Below are positions 23,668-35,607 of a stretch of DNA of 64,000 bases, piece after piece. The stretch covers positions 18,833,463 through 18,897,462 of the forward strand of contig NC_058137.1 in assembly GCF_011075055.1 (NCBI RefSeq), written 5' to 3'. A program made the position numbers and the translations under genes. The notes under the pieces were generated by a model. The model was given only the letters and a program-made list of their open reading frames with translations. It was not told where the DNA came from and ran no database searches. This DNA is from Mangifera indica (taxonomy: Eukaryota > Streptophyta > Magnoliopsida > Sapindales > Anacardiaceae). Position 1 is the stretch's first letter. Every line of letters starts with the position of its first letter.

Positions 23668-24442
23668 ATAAAAAGAAAGTGAGAAAATAGAGACAAATTG
23701 AAAATTAAAACAAATAATCTGAAACTGATTCGGGAGAAAGATAAACAACTGCGGTAATCAAACAATTGAAATAAGATTAATCTCTTTATTGGGAAAAATA
23801 TAGATGTAATTATTAATTTTTCATTCAAAAGAGATTACAATACTAGAAAGTTTATTAATAATTTTATTAGTTACTATGTATGCCTCATCGATTTTCTTCG
23901 TTTAATCAGATTATTTTTTTTTTCTTTTTTTCATATTATAACATAAATTCCTCAATTTTAATTGATAAGTTTTACACTGACTTATACAACATTGGAAGTT
24001 GATCCTACTTTGACCTTTTCATTAGTGTCTTTTTTATCTCTTTCGACCGTGATAAAGAAAAAAAGAAAAACAAAAAGCCCCGAGGATACAGTGAGTAGTC
24101 ATATGCATGTGCATGAATTTAAGTAATCCTAAGATTAATTTGGAGATGAGATTGCTGGCTATTTTTAAAAAATATGCATGGAAAGGAAGATGCCATGTGG
24201 ACCACAAACATAAAATCATCTGTAACTATTTTTAGTACATAAATATATACACACTTATATGTATCATTATATGATTAGATAAATTTAAATTAATGATAAA
24301 ATAACACTCAATCATATAATAATATATATAAGTTTATAAATAATTATGTATCCAAAATGGATACATATAATATTACTTATTAAAAATTTAATTGAATTAT
24401 AATAATAATAACATCATAAAATTAATTGGAACGTACTTTTAA
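23668..24442. other. Dof upstream region
   Basis: AT-rich sequence upstream of the Dof promoter, containing AT-rich MITE copy c (24221-24386). No gene seen. Confidence 0.4.
24221..24386. repeat. AT-rich palindromic MITE, copy c
   Basis: Central inverted motif ATATGATTAGATAAATTTAA with its partner ending ACTCAATCATATAATAAT. Same family as 5781-5935. Confidence 0.5.
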
Positions 24443-24548
24443 GGGTATTTGGTTCAAAGTAATTATGAATTATTCCAATAATCTATTTTTTATTTTTAAC
24501 ATTAACTTGTTTGATTTGTTAGACAATAAAAGATTTTGATAACTAATA

Positions 24549-24560
<12 letters not shown>

Positions 24561-24615
<55 letters not shown>
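24561..24615. repeat. (AT)n microsatellite
   Basis: About 27 uninterrupted AT dinucleotides within the Tourist-like MITE. Confidence 0.95.
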
Positions 24616-24619
<4 letters not shown>

Positions 24620-24740
24620 CATTAAAAAATTATTAAAATAATTTCAATCTTTGAAGGTAGGAATATGTTCAGCTTTAATTAATAACTGAAAGATATTTGA
24701 AAATAATTAGGTAAATAAAACAAAATTTTAATAATATTTT

Positions 24741-25283
24741 TGTTATAAACAATCCAACAGATATTGTCCGCTTTGGGCTTCAGGCCCGTACGGTTTTGTT
24801 CCTAAAACGCGTCTGCTGAGTTAAGGGCTTCTGGCCCCTGCTTATATACACGCTCAGTGGACTGCACGAGAGCGATGTGAGACTTCAGGTCACAACACAC
24901 CCCCCCCCCCCCCCCAATCGCGAATCATGCTGATAATGTGTTATAAACAACCAAATAGATATTGTCTGCTTTGGGCTTCAGTCCTGCACGGTTTTGTTCC
25001 TAAAACGCGTCTGTTAAGTTAAGGGCTTCTGGCCCCTGCCTATATACACGCTCAATGGACTGCACGGGAGCGATGTGAGACTTCAGCTCACAACACACCC
25101 CCCCATCGTGAATCGTGCTGATAACGTGTTATAAACAGCCCAACAGATATTGTCCGTTTTGGGCTTCAGACCCGCACGGTTTTATTCCTAAAACGCGTCT
25201 GTTGAGTTAAAGGCTTCTGGCCCCTGCCTATATATACACTCAGTAGACTGCACGGGAGCGATGTGGGAGTTCAGGTCACAACA
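24741..25283 (-). mobile_element. TRIM retroelement with three tandem LTRs
   Basis: Three LTR units of exactly 157 bp each (24741-24897, 24939-25095, 25127-25283) are separated by 41- and 31-bp internal segments. Each unit starts TGTTATAAAC and ends CACAACA on the plus strand. The internal segments read, on the minus strand, a primer-site-like CATTATCAGCAT / CGTTATCAGCAC and a poly-G purine tract directly before the next LTR, so the element is oriented minus. The whole is bounded by a perfect 5-bp direct repeat ATTTT (24736-24740 and 25284-25288). No coding capacity. A TATATA motif lies in each LTR. Confidence 0.88.
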
Positions 25284-26916
25284 ATTTTATTATTTTTAAA
25301 TAACCGTGATAATTATTAGGTAATTAATGTTTGCAGTAATTTTTTACTTTTTTGATAATAAAAAATTATCTAACGACACCCTAAATAATTTCCCAATGAT
25401 CAATGCTTTGGCAAAATGGTTAATTGTCAAATATTCATTGAAATCAATTTTCCAAAATGAATTCACTTATAAGTTTCTTAATTATATCTAATAATTTATA
25501 TTCGAATTTTATAAAAAGTGAGTTAAAAAGAAAAAGCCTTTATCTTAATTCCCTAAGCGTGATTAAGTTGATATTATTAATGAAATACCAGGAGAAATAT
25601 TCGTATTTGTATACCCATTCGTAAATATTATTCATATACGAGATATTGAAAGCAATAAGTAGGGTAATAGCAGATAGGTAGGTTAAAGATGAAGAATTGA
25701 GTCAGTGAAAAGCAAAGCAAAGTAGCAATTCTTCTTTTTCACCGGCTCTTCCTTCCTGCCCGACACTGCAGCAATGGGCTTCTGCCACACTGACCACCAT
25801 TGTCTATTCCTTCCCATGTAACGTCCCTTTTAACCCATTCTTACTTGGCAACCTATAAAATCTTACACCTCACTCTCTGTATAAATCTAATCTCAACTTA
25901 TTAGAAATTAATGCATCTTTAGTCCACAATCTACAAGTTCTTGCCATATTGAATGTAGGTTCCTGTTAAAACTGTTCGCACCAGCTCCATATTAATAATA
26001 AATAACAGAGGTTAATGATAATAACTTTTCTCCATAGATTTGTCCTCAGAAGGAGACCAGTAACTAAAAGAAGGTGCTACAAATTAAATGATATGAACCT
26101 TTTAATTAGGGCAACAATATGTATTCATTCATTAACGACAGGCTTATTCAATTCTCTCAATTAAATTGTATTCAGAGACCCATACGTACCTTCTCAAAGT
26201 AGCTGGTCCTTGACTTTTTTCGTTATTTATGAGGGTTAAATCAGCCCAAGAAGCAGAGAGATCAAAGTACAATTCTAAAGACACTTGCAATAAAACCGCA
26301 AAAGACACCTTTCTCACAAGTTTTACAACTGGATTTTTTATGTTCAACTCTTTTTAACTTGTTTGTCTTCTAGTAAATTTTGTTGAAGAAAAGTTTTATG
26401 AGAACCAGGAGCTCTGGGGAGCCTTTTTTTTTTTTTTTTTTTGACTTTGTTATGGGAAATTGAGTGACGTCTTTACAATTTTTTAGCATCAATTTTCATA
26501 TTTTCTGCAACTGAATGCAGCAAGTATGGACACTAGAAATTAGCCATTTTTGCTTCAGCAATTCAAAAAGTCAAAAGTTCACACTACTCTTTAGGGTACT
26601 TCCTGCTTAACTGAGTTTATTTATTGTTCAAAAGTGTTATCACCGCAAATATTGACCGAAAACAAAAATATATTGTTTGTTTATAGTTTTATTTTACATA
26701 AAAATATATGTATTACAAATTACAAACATTTGACATGTGATTTTTTTTCATTATATAAATATTAATATATATAATATCCATTGATGATTTCAATTACAAC
26801 TCATGTGGCTACAAGCCTGTAAGACCACATTAATTTTATCAAAATAGTAAAATATATATAACATCATCTTAGAATTAATAGTGTTAAGATATAAATAAAA
26901 ATAATACAATGTTAAT

Positions 26917-27070
26917 CTATTTTAAGTATATAAATATATATATTTATATATATTTTTAAGTGATTAAATGTTATTTTATCTTCAATTCAAAATTACTCAA
27001 TCACATGTGATACACATTAAGTATATATTTATTTGTATATTCAAAATAAGTACGCATAATTTTATTGTAT
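26917..27070. repeat. AT-rich palindromic MITE, copy d
   Basis: Contains GTGATTAAATGTTATTTTAT and its inverted partner ACTCAATCACATGTGAT. Same family as 5781-5935. Confidence 0.5.
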
Positions 27071-28542
27071 AAATAATCACATTTTTTTTTTGGGATCTCT
27101 ACTTAATTTGTAAACTTATATTATTCTATAATTTGTATATGTTAATACTTTGTATACAAATGGGGAGTTTGATAAAATATCATAAATTATTTAAAAAATT
27201 AGTTTAAAAAAAAAAAACACATAAACATCAATGAGTTAGTGGAAATTAATCAGAAATTCGAGAAATAACGATAAGTATCCATTATTTAAGGGTCAAAAGT
27301 GAAATTTAAAATTAAATATATTGAAGTATCATGTTGCAAATGATTTCTCATCTTACTAAGTAGTTTTAGGTAATAATCAAACTATAATTTATGTTTTACC
27401 ATCAGATGATAATTTTAGTCATGACTATATTCCTCATGCATGCATGCCTATTTTACAAGTAAACGTAGATAAGTCAACTTAATCATCATCATCAAATAAG
27501 TTGAGTTGAAGAGAAAAGAGATAAGAATCCAGCTGATCGAGATGAGGAGAGAGGAAGAAGAAGAAGAAGAAGAACACGTGAGAGGGTAGGAGGGGTGGGT
27601 GAATTCCCGTGAGATGAAAAACCACAAACTACGCACATACTCACATTCTAAATACTTGGGTTTTCTTCTCTTACTTATCACCCACTCCAACTTCATACGT
27701 TACCATCTCACGGACCTCCTCTTCTCCACTTCCTCCATTAATATCATCCACAATTATTTATATTTTTTTTCCTTTTTTTGTTATTTTTAATTTTAATAAC
27801 CATTCAAGCACTGCAACTAATTTCTCACAACTTCCTTTTCTTAATCTTCTGCCCCGAATTTCAGTTACAGTTTAGATTTACTATTTTAAAAATGTTCAAC
27901 ATCTACTTGGTTGGTAAAAAAACATAAAAATATTCAATTTTATTTGTGCATATTAAAAGCTTAATATTTAGTGACATTCGTTACGTTTAGTTGTTGGAAA
28001 TTTTGACCTTTTTGTTAGGTTTGTTTTGGGATTTGGAGTTCAAGAATGAAGCACCTTTTAGATGATTCCCAAAGCAAAATAAATTAAGTCTAAAAAGATA
28101 AGTCTTTTTAATGACATTACTTCTTGTCGGGTAAACAAATTCATTTCAATTTATGACTTTCATTATTTAACTAAATGAAAATTTAATATTGCTCCCACAC
28201 ACACATTTGCAAAATACGAAACTTGGATAAATGTTATGTCGCTGTCAATCTCTGATTTGATTGATTGATTGATTGATTATCATAATCAAATCAAAATTCT
28301 ATTTTATTCAACGTGCATTTTGTTCTGTTAGAGAAGAAAATGTCGGCAAAGCCGTGGTTTCTTCAGTAAGTGGAACTTCCTCCACTCTTCCTTTCACTTA
28401 TTTCTCCCCTGTCAAGTTGCTCTCTCATGCACGTCTTTCTATGCTTTTTCCACCTCACCTTTTAGCAATTTATTGGGCTATATTTGAGATATCCGCTTGA
28501 TAAGGTAGTAGAGATACAGTAATACTAATATTGTGAAATTGT

Positions 28543-28655
28543 GTATAACTTTATATATAAATAATAATATATTATTGTATAATTTGAAATTAAAAATAAA
28601 AAATAAAATAATATTTAATTATATATATAAATTATATAAACAATATTATTATCAA
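28543..28655. repeat. AT-rich palindromic MITE, copy e (shorter)
   Basis: Retains the central AAAATAAAATAATATTTAAT segment and terminal TATAAATAATAATAT words of the family. Boundaries approximate. Confidence 0.4.
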
Positions 28656-28662
28656 AGAAAAG

Positions 28663-28790
28663 GCCGAAAACATTTTTTTCCACCCTAAGTTTGATGAATA
28701 TAATTATTTTTTGGGTTAAATTTGAAAATTCTATTTTTTTCTCTTATTAATTAAAATAACTAGTAATTTTAAAAATCATAGAATACTTTT
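28663..28790. repeat. Solo left end of a Mutator-type MITE
   Basis: GGCCGAAAACATTTTTTTCC followed by ACCCTAAGTTTGATG matches the left TIR of the copies at 16185 and 36715. I see no right end downstream, so it appears truncated. Confidence 0.5.
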
Positions 28791-29558
28791 TATCCATTCA
28801 TATAATAATATATAATTTATATAATATACAGTTTATATTCTTAATAATATAAATTATTGTATTTTTATCTTAACAAACTATTTTTTATTTTTCTTTTATC
28901 TTCCTATATTTTTATTTTTCTACTCTATCAATATTTAGCTTTTAGAGAACACCCAAGAGAAGAAGCAGAAGATCTGATCTGAGTATACAATGTGAACATA
29001 AACAATATAATGGAAAATGAGCCACACTATACTCATCACATGGACCTTTTGTGGTAATACTTTTCAAACACTATAACATAATAACCATTTTGTAATATTT
29101 TTAATGAATTTAAAAGACATTTATAAATATTGTTATTTTTTACCAAAATATAAACAAATCACTAAATCATGTGTTGTTATAAATTTTAGCTGTAATTATT
29201 TGTGTGTGATTTGGTATAAACACAAAATTATTGCTTATAAAAGTTGGAAGTATTGATAATATTTAGAATTGTCATAAAGGATAATTTTTCTTTTTTTAAA
29301 ACGTAGTTATATACACTATTTTTGGTAACTAACATGGTTTATACCGATATTTACGATAGCCATTAAAAAATAAAAACTCAAAAATGTCATTTTTCTATCC
29401 ACTAATATTGTTTATGATGCCAATTGTGAATATCACACAAGTTCCAAATACAAATTTTAAGGAGTTATTGTGACATTTATAATAACTACAAAATAAAAAT
29501 TTTAAAATATAATAATTTCTTATGTCATTTATAATGGTTGATAAAATGTAAATCTCTT

Positions 29559-29566
<8 letters not shown>

Positions 29567-29618
<52 letters not shown>
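29567..29618. repeat. (AT)n microsatellite
   Basis: 26 AT dinucleotides, bounded by CTC and GAG so that the whole tract is a palindrome. Confidence 0.95.
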
Positions 29619-29622
<4 letters not shown>

Positions 29623-30003
29623 ATATTTAAACAATTCATGAACATACATAAGAGTTTAGGCTTTCCAAAATGTATAGCTAACTGATAAACTAAAAATTTT
29701 CCTACTCAAGTACCTGAATGAAAAAAGAAAACCTATAACTCTCAATTCTAATAAACTCTAAGAGAAGATTGATGAAATATAGCTCCAAATGATCAATTAA
29801 TTCATACTTTAAAACCCTAAAAAAAAAAAAGAGAGAGAGGGAGAAGAGATAATTACAAGTGAATGATTAAAGAAAAAATTAAAACAAATGAATTCATACT
29901 ATATAAACCAAAAATTCCATTTTCCTTTTGTCATGCATTAATTTCAACTAACATCAAAGCAATTGCGTCCCACACTTCCAATCCGACACATCTCCGCTAT
30001 GAG

Positions 30004-30362
30004 TAGGGTTGGATTCGAGTCAAGCCTATTCGAGTTTAAGCTCGAACTCAGTTCAAACGAGCCCAAAACGAGCCAGTCCTATATAAGCTCGGTCGAGTTT
30101 GAGCTACTCACTAAATTTTTCAATTAGAAATTTTAATACAAAACGATATCGTTTTGACCAATATATATTAAAACGACATCGTTTTAATAACGAAATAGTT
30201 AAAAACTCAAGCTCGAAACAAGCCGAATTGAATACGAGTCGAGTTTGAGCTTGATTTCTATGAGCTCGAGCTCAAACTTGAGCTCTGTTATATACAAACC
30301 GAGCCAAGCTCGAGCTCAAGCTCAAGCGACCTCTAGTTTGGCTTGGTTCAAAACCAGCCCTA
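30004..30362. mobile_element. hAT-type MITE with perfect 8-bp target-site duplication
   Basis: Ends TAGGGTTGGATTCGAGTCAA and, inverted, TAGGGCTGGTTTTGAACCAA. The flanking 8 bp GCTATGAG is identical on both sides (29996-30003 and 30363-30370). The interior is made of GAGCTCGAGC-type inverted words and an 18-bp palindrome around CGATATCG (30139-30156). Non-coding, 359 bp. Confidence 0.92.
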
Positions 30363-30370
30363 GCTATGAG

Positions 30371-31572
30371 GTTCTTGAGTACCTTTGTACTATGTTTGCG
30401 TTGCATAAGTCTTTTTATAAGAACAAATTAGGGTTGGCTTTGATTTCGAAATGGCTAAGTTGCCTTCCCCTTGTATGGTAAAGTAAGGCGTTTGGTTTAG
30501 CAATGCCACTCTAATTGTATACTCCTATACTTGTGCTTTAACCCGATAGATTTTGACAATTTTATTTTGCTTATTATTTCATGACCCGTTACAAAGCAAT
30601 AACATAGATGGGGAGCAAATGCCTAACTACCAATGGATCTTCTACCATACTAGATCACTTTTATTATTTAAAAAAGAAAAATTCAAACTAAGATCTTATA
30701 TGCTTCTTATCCCTCAACTTCCATCAACCAAGAATAGAAGTATTTCCCATCCCCCATGCATATAGAAATCCGTGTATTTTTTAACTAAAGTTTCATGTGA
30801 TTATGAAAGTTTACTTCTAGACAGAAACATAATCAAAATGTTTATATCAAGTTCAAATTTTATCAAACCATTTTCTAAACAATTGAATAGACAAATAAAA
30901 AACTAAATAAAATTTTGATAACTAGGATTGCTGCTAATCAATTCGAGTGTTAATGTACAATGAAATTGAGCGAATAGGATCTACTAAACATTGAGAGATA
31001 GTATCTAGTTAGTGCCACTATGGTCCTCGGGCATGTAAATTAGGGTCATCTACCCTTCAAGGCCAATCATGGCATCGATGCACGATGATATTGAGGGTAT
31101 AGGATCTCTTGCACGAGGGTAGCCTCTACATGCCCAAAAATGGTGTTTGTGGATCGCCACTACATTACATGGATTTGGCTAACATAGTTGCCTTGCTTAC
31201 TAGTTATAGTGTCAAGGTGTGAGGGTGTTGAGCGAATACTACCCCTTGATGAGATTTACTTCCTATGTATTTTAGGATTTTATATGCTTGATTACATTTG
31301 ATCACCTTCTTAAGACAGGCCTGGTGGGCATTCAAGAGATTGTGCATGTTTGACTTATAGGTTTGGTGGCTCAAGCCACTTTATCAATTAAAGTAAGTTC
31401 TAACACTAGTGCACCAGGAAACTGAGTGGATGTTATCATTTTTTCAAAAGGCCTACTCTATAGATTGTGTTGGTGTATATCTTAGGAATCAATCGTGTTG
31501 TCGGTTTCATGGTGTTTCATCTTGTGCAAATAATTTATATTAATAAAAGAAACATTCTTTTCTTCACATGTG
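30371..31572. other. Repeat-like spacer
   Basis: No gene recognised. The moderately GC-richer stretch at 30980-31440, without open frames, looks like degraded LTR or leader sequence of a retrotransposon, but no LTR ends, primer site or pol domain were found. Confidence 0.35.
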
Positions 31573-32048
31573 TAAAGATGACAGGGGTGGGGCGACCATG
31601 CTAGGTCGATCCTGGCATGGCCCATCGGGCCCACGTTTTGGGTCATGCTAAAGCCTGTTATTTAGTGGGCTTTCGTATTGAGCTGACCTGACATGACAAA
31701 ATCTCAAGGCTTAAAGCCTCTAAGTCATGCCCCCATGGCCCTTTAATGAGCTGGCTTGTGGGCTTTATGTAGGCTAACTCAAAAAATATTTTTTTATTAT
31801 TTTTTAATTATATAAACTTAATTTTTCAATTATTTTGGTCTACTAAAATAACAGGTCATACCTAATGGGTCAACCCATCCAAAAAATTAATTAAAAAATT
31901 AAAAAAAATTGTTAAATAGTATTAAACCATGTTAGCTAACCCATGGGTTTTATCTCATAGTTTAGGGCATGATCTACTCAACCTGTTGGGCCAAAAAAGT
32001 CATGCTTGTGTCAGGTTGTGGGTTGACCTAGCCTATTGGCCTTCTCTA
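31573..32048. mobile_element. hAT-like non-autonomous element
   Basis: Ends TAAAGATGACAGGGG and, inverted, TAGAGAAGGCCAATAGG. Flanking 8-mers CACATGTG and CACGTGTA agree at 6 of 8 positions. The interior has GGGCCCACG and CCATCGGGC/GCCCCCATGGCC words arranged as inverted repeats. No coding frame. Confidence 0.6.
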
Positions 32049-32056
32049 CACGTGTA

Positions 32057-34250
32057 TTTTGCTTTACTTAACATATTTCTTCATTAAATATATTATACGC
32101 ATATCAATTGTTTGAATGATACAGATCTTTAGAAGATCAAATTATCAAAGCATTCCTTATATACATGATGCTAATTGGGCAATGATATCTTATAGTAAAC
32201 ATATTGAATATCTCCATTGACTATTATCAAACGATATTAGTATAGGTGACTTTATGTGAAATTTATATCATTAGAGTATTAGTGTGAATTAACAGTTAGT
32301 GAATTATTTTTTTGAAAATGATTGATTATGATGAATCATATGAATATTTAATGTGGTCAATGATTCATTGTAGGATCATACTAGTGTACCATTGATTTTT
32401 AGACCTAAAATGTCATAATTACATCCAAAATGAATGCGTATATATCATATGATCTATAAATACAAGGCTATTCATGTTCATACATTGTTCATATGCAAAA
32501 TCGAGTAATACTCACTAAGGAATCTATTGGTTTGAAATAATTTGATTTTAAGTTTCTAGACGAATGTCAAAAAATATCAGAAATAAAAATCTATGGCCAA
32601 AGTATAAAGAAAGTCCCACAAAAGGTTGTTTGTGGTGTCACGTTCTAATATATTGAAATAAATCATTTTTAGATGTCAGCGGATACTTCTCCAAACCTAA
32701 CATCTATTTTAAGTTTTTCAACACCCTTTGCCCATAAATTCAAGTCATTTCAAGTTGGAAAAAGGTTAGACAACCTACTGTTTCAAGCTATAATCATTTT
32801 CTTCTCTAAAAGCCATCATTTTCTATCTCTAAGCTTCAAACTCATACTCTTTAGAGAATTCTTATACTTCAATTGTGTAATTCAGCCTTGTGAAGGCACT
32901 TTTACATTTTAAATTAATATTTAAATTATTATGGGCAAAATCTCAAACAACTATTCTATTCAATGAAATTTCAAATAAACTAGTGTATAAGTTTGATTGT
33001 TTCTAGTGAAATTTCAAACTTGTTGCTTGAAAAAGTAGATGTAGGAAGCCTGAAAGAGAAAACTATAAACACTGAGCACTTTTTAACATTTCTTTTTATT
33101 TTTGCTCATATATTGTTATTGTTTAATTTATTAATCGTGCTTAAATTTTAAAAGATCCTATTCACCCCTCTCTAGGAACACATTAGCCATTAAAGTGCTT
33201 TCAACTAGTATGTCATATATTGTTAGTATATGAATGTTTATAATGGTTAGGGCCCTTTTACCAGTGTTAAACAATTGTTAAGATTTTTCGTCAATAACTA
33301 ATGTATGTACTTTTGAATATTGTGCAAGATAGTCTATGATAACGATAGTTAGAATAAACTATATAATTTTATTATCCAGTATAATAAGAATAACTGAGAG
33401 TGTAAGGATTAAATATAGGAAAATTTTTAACATTGTTTGATCCCCTGATGACAAATCTATATTGCAATTATGTTATTAATAACTTTGAGAAAGTATTCTG
33501 ACAAAGTTTATATCATAAGTACGAAATATGAATATTGCACGGTTCTCTGATTGAGAGTTGAATTCAACTTAAACCACTTGACACATGAATGCTTTTGCTT
33601 TCTCTTAGGTTTTTCTTTGATTTCCCTAGCCTTATAATGGTCCTTCATATATATTGGACGAAGTAGTGGAGTTACATACATCTAGGTATTGCATATGAGC
33701 ATTCCTAATTCAAATTCAAATCTATAGATTTATTTTTATTCTAATTATGTTAACAGTATGATTATTACAATGACAACATGATCCCAATTTAATAGGAGAC
33801 AATTGTTTTTTTAAATGAAATTCGATACGTTGAAAATTATAACAGTCTTGCTAAGAATAACCGCTCATTTACTAAGCACTAATTATTTTTCCTCTTTCCT
33901 GAAAATTATGCTTGGATTAAATTATTTTTAGAGTAATATTATACATATTTACTGTAAATACACAAATAGATACACTTTATTTATGTTATCATACGATTGA
34001 GTATAATTTTATTTTTAATTTAAAATTAAAAAATTATATAATAACACACATAAAATATATATTTATTTATATATTTAAAATAATAAATGCGAATAGTTTT
34101 ATTATTATATTTGAGGATGTGAGTTTTAGTCTAATCAAATTCATCAATATCTTTCAGTTTTACTGTGTTGATGCTTTGATAATTTTAATTTTAATGACAT
34201 AATAATTTCTAATTACACTAATTCTCTATTTTATAAAACTTTTACCTTTA
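32057..34250. other. AT-rich spacer with possible retroelement remnant
   Basis: At 33150-33180, CCTATTCACCCCTCTCTAGG resembles a motif common at the LTR/leader border of plant LTR elements, and the preceding ~600 bp may be decayed LTR sequence. AT-rich MITE copy f is at 33931-34105. No gene seen. Confidence 0.35.
33931..34105. repeat. AT-rich palindromic MITE, copy f
   Basis: Near-complete copy: AATATTATACATATTTACTG at the left, inverted AAATGCGAATAGTTTTATTA at the right, and a central TACGATTGAGTATAATTTTA motif. Confidence 0.55.
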
Positions 34251-34709
34251 AGGGCTGTTTGATTTCAAGATTTAAAAATTATTTTGGTAATCTATTTTTT
34301 ATTTTTTTATTTGGTTTGTCAGTAATAAAAGATTATGATAATCTTATATTATCAATATTGATTTGACAGGTAATATATGTGATAATCTGATTATCACATT
34401 CACCTTATGTATTAAAAGATTACCAATGTAATTTTGATTTATAATTATATTATTATTTATTAATTTTTTGATATAAAATAAATTTATTTTTAATTAATAA
34501 AAAAAATATTTAAAAACAATTATATTCAAGGGTATTTAAGTACTAGTATTCTTTTATTACCTTTAACAAAACATAATAATTATTTATACCTATCAAATTC
34601 TATCAAATATAGTAATCATTTATACATAGTATTATTTTAATAAGTAATTTATCTTTAAGGTAATCTTTCTATTTTAATAATAAAATATTACGTAAATCAA
34701 ATACCCCCT
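34251..34709. mobile_element. Tourist-like MITE, second copy
   Basis: Ends GGGCTGTTTGATTT and, inverted, GGGGGTATTTGATTT, with TTAA at both flanks. Shares internal words with 24443-25381. Non-coding. Confidence 0.65.
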
Positions 34710-34710
34710 T

Positions 34711-35607
34711 AATCTTTACATAAATCCTAAATATAAATTTCCAAAATCAAATATATACTTTTAACTTCAAATAATTTTCTTGATTGAAATGTATTACTAA
34801 CACTATAGAAAAAGTAATAACGCAACTGGTCGAATTTGAAGATGGAGAAAAGAAAAATAAGTGTTAAATTTGAAATAAAACATTTCCTTTATTTTAAGTA
34901 CAGTAATTTAAACTTTGATACCTGAAATTCCAAATAAAGACAAAAAATAGAAGAAAACTACGAGCGTAATCAAATTGGAACTTCAATCTCATATCCTCAG
35001 ATCTTAAGTCGTACGCAGGCGATCTTTGAACAAGTTCATTAAATAGGCCCACAGAGTTGCTTTCATGCAGGGCTGGGCCTACTTTTTTTAACGTTTTCAG
35101 CATCATAAAGAGTGCAAAGACATTTTTAAGTTTTAATTTTGGCCGAATGACTAATTTACCCAACAACGATTTTCCACTTTTTAAAAATAAAAAATCAATT
35201 TATTTATCTGTCATTCGTCTCCATTAATGAGAACGGGTTGGTTTTACGATAAATAATTAATTTATTATTTTTAGTTAAATAATAAAATTGCATTTACTAA
35301 TAACACAAAACAAACAAAGCACAATCGATCCGGACATGATCTTGTTATATCTCATTTTTGTTTGTCTTATTACAGCCGGCATTGTCATTGAAATTTTTCT
35401 GCAACTCCAACTAAGTTACTATGATCGATTATAGTCTTCATCGTAATCTACTTCTTTCATGGTGGACATTCTCTATATACTCTTTTGAATAATAGAAAGT
35501 CAATTGATTTTTTTTTTTTCAGAATAAAATAGGATTAAGATTAGACATGTTAAACGGATCGAGCCATTTTAAATCTCTTTTTTGGTATAGCCTATGTGGT
35601 CCAATAG
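34711..35607. other. Spacer left of the hAT element
   Basis: No gene recognised. The last ~70 bp (GACATGTTAAACGGATCGAG at about 35545) resemble the end of another hAT-type element that the Ac-like hAT may have entered; its other end was not securely found. Confidence 0.35.

Larger units (their letters stand above)
24443..25381. mobile_element. Tourist-like MITE interrupted by a TRIM
   Basis: The left end GGGTATTTGGTTC follows TAA, and the right end ...CGACACCC is followed by TAA, the 3-bp target expected of PIF/Harbinger elements. Internal words AATCTATTTTTTATTTTT and AATAAAAGATT are shared with a second copy at 34251-34709. Without the inserted TRIM it would be about 391 bp. Confidence 0.65.
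25385..29995. other. Long AT-rich intergenic region
   Basis: No gene recognised over 4.6 kb. It contains AT-rich MITE copies d (26917-27070) and e (28543-28655), a truncated Mutator-MITE end at about 28663, (GATT)n at 28255-28278, a poly-T tract near 26427, and a CACGTG G-box at about 27575 next to (GAA)n. Open frames here are short and low-complexity. Confidence 0.45.

Noticed and set aside
24741..25283. Regularly spaced repeats resembling an array (satellite or CRISPR-like)
   Set aside because: Units are 157 bp with TG...CA ends, purine tracts and an outer 5-bp duplication, which is retroelement structure in a eukaryote.
27448..27696. 82-codon minus-strand frame with a serine run
   Set aside because: The run is a (GAA)n microsatellite translated in one frame; no domain or homologue recognised.
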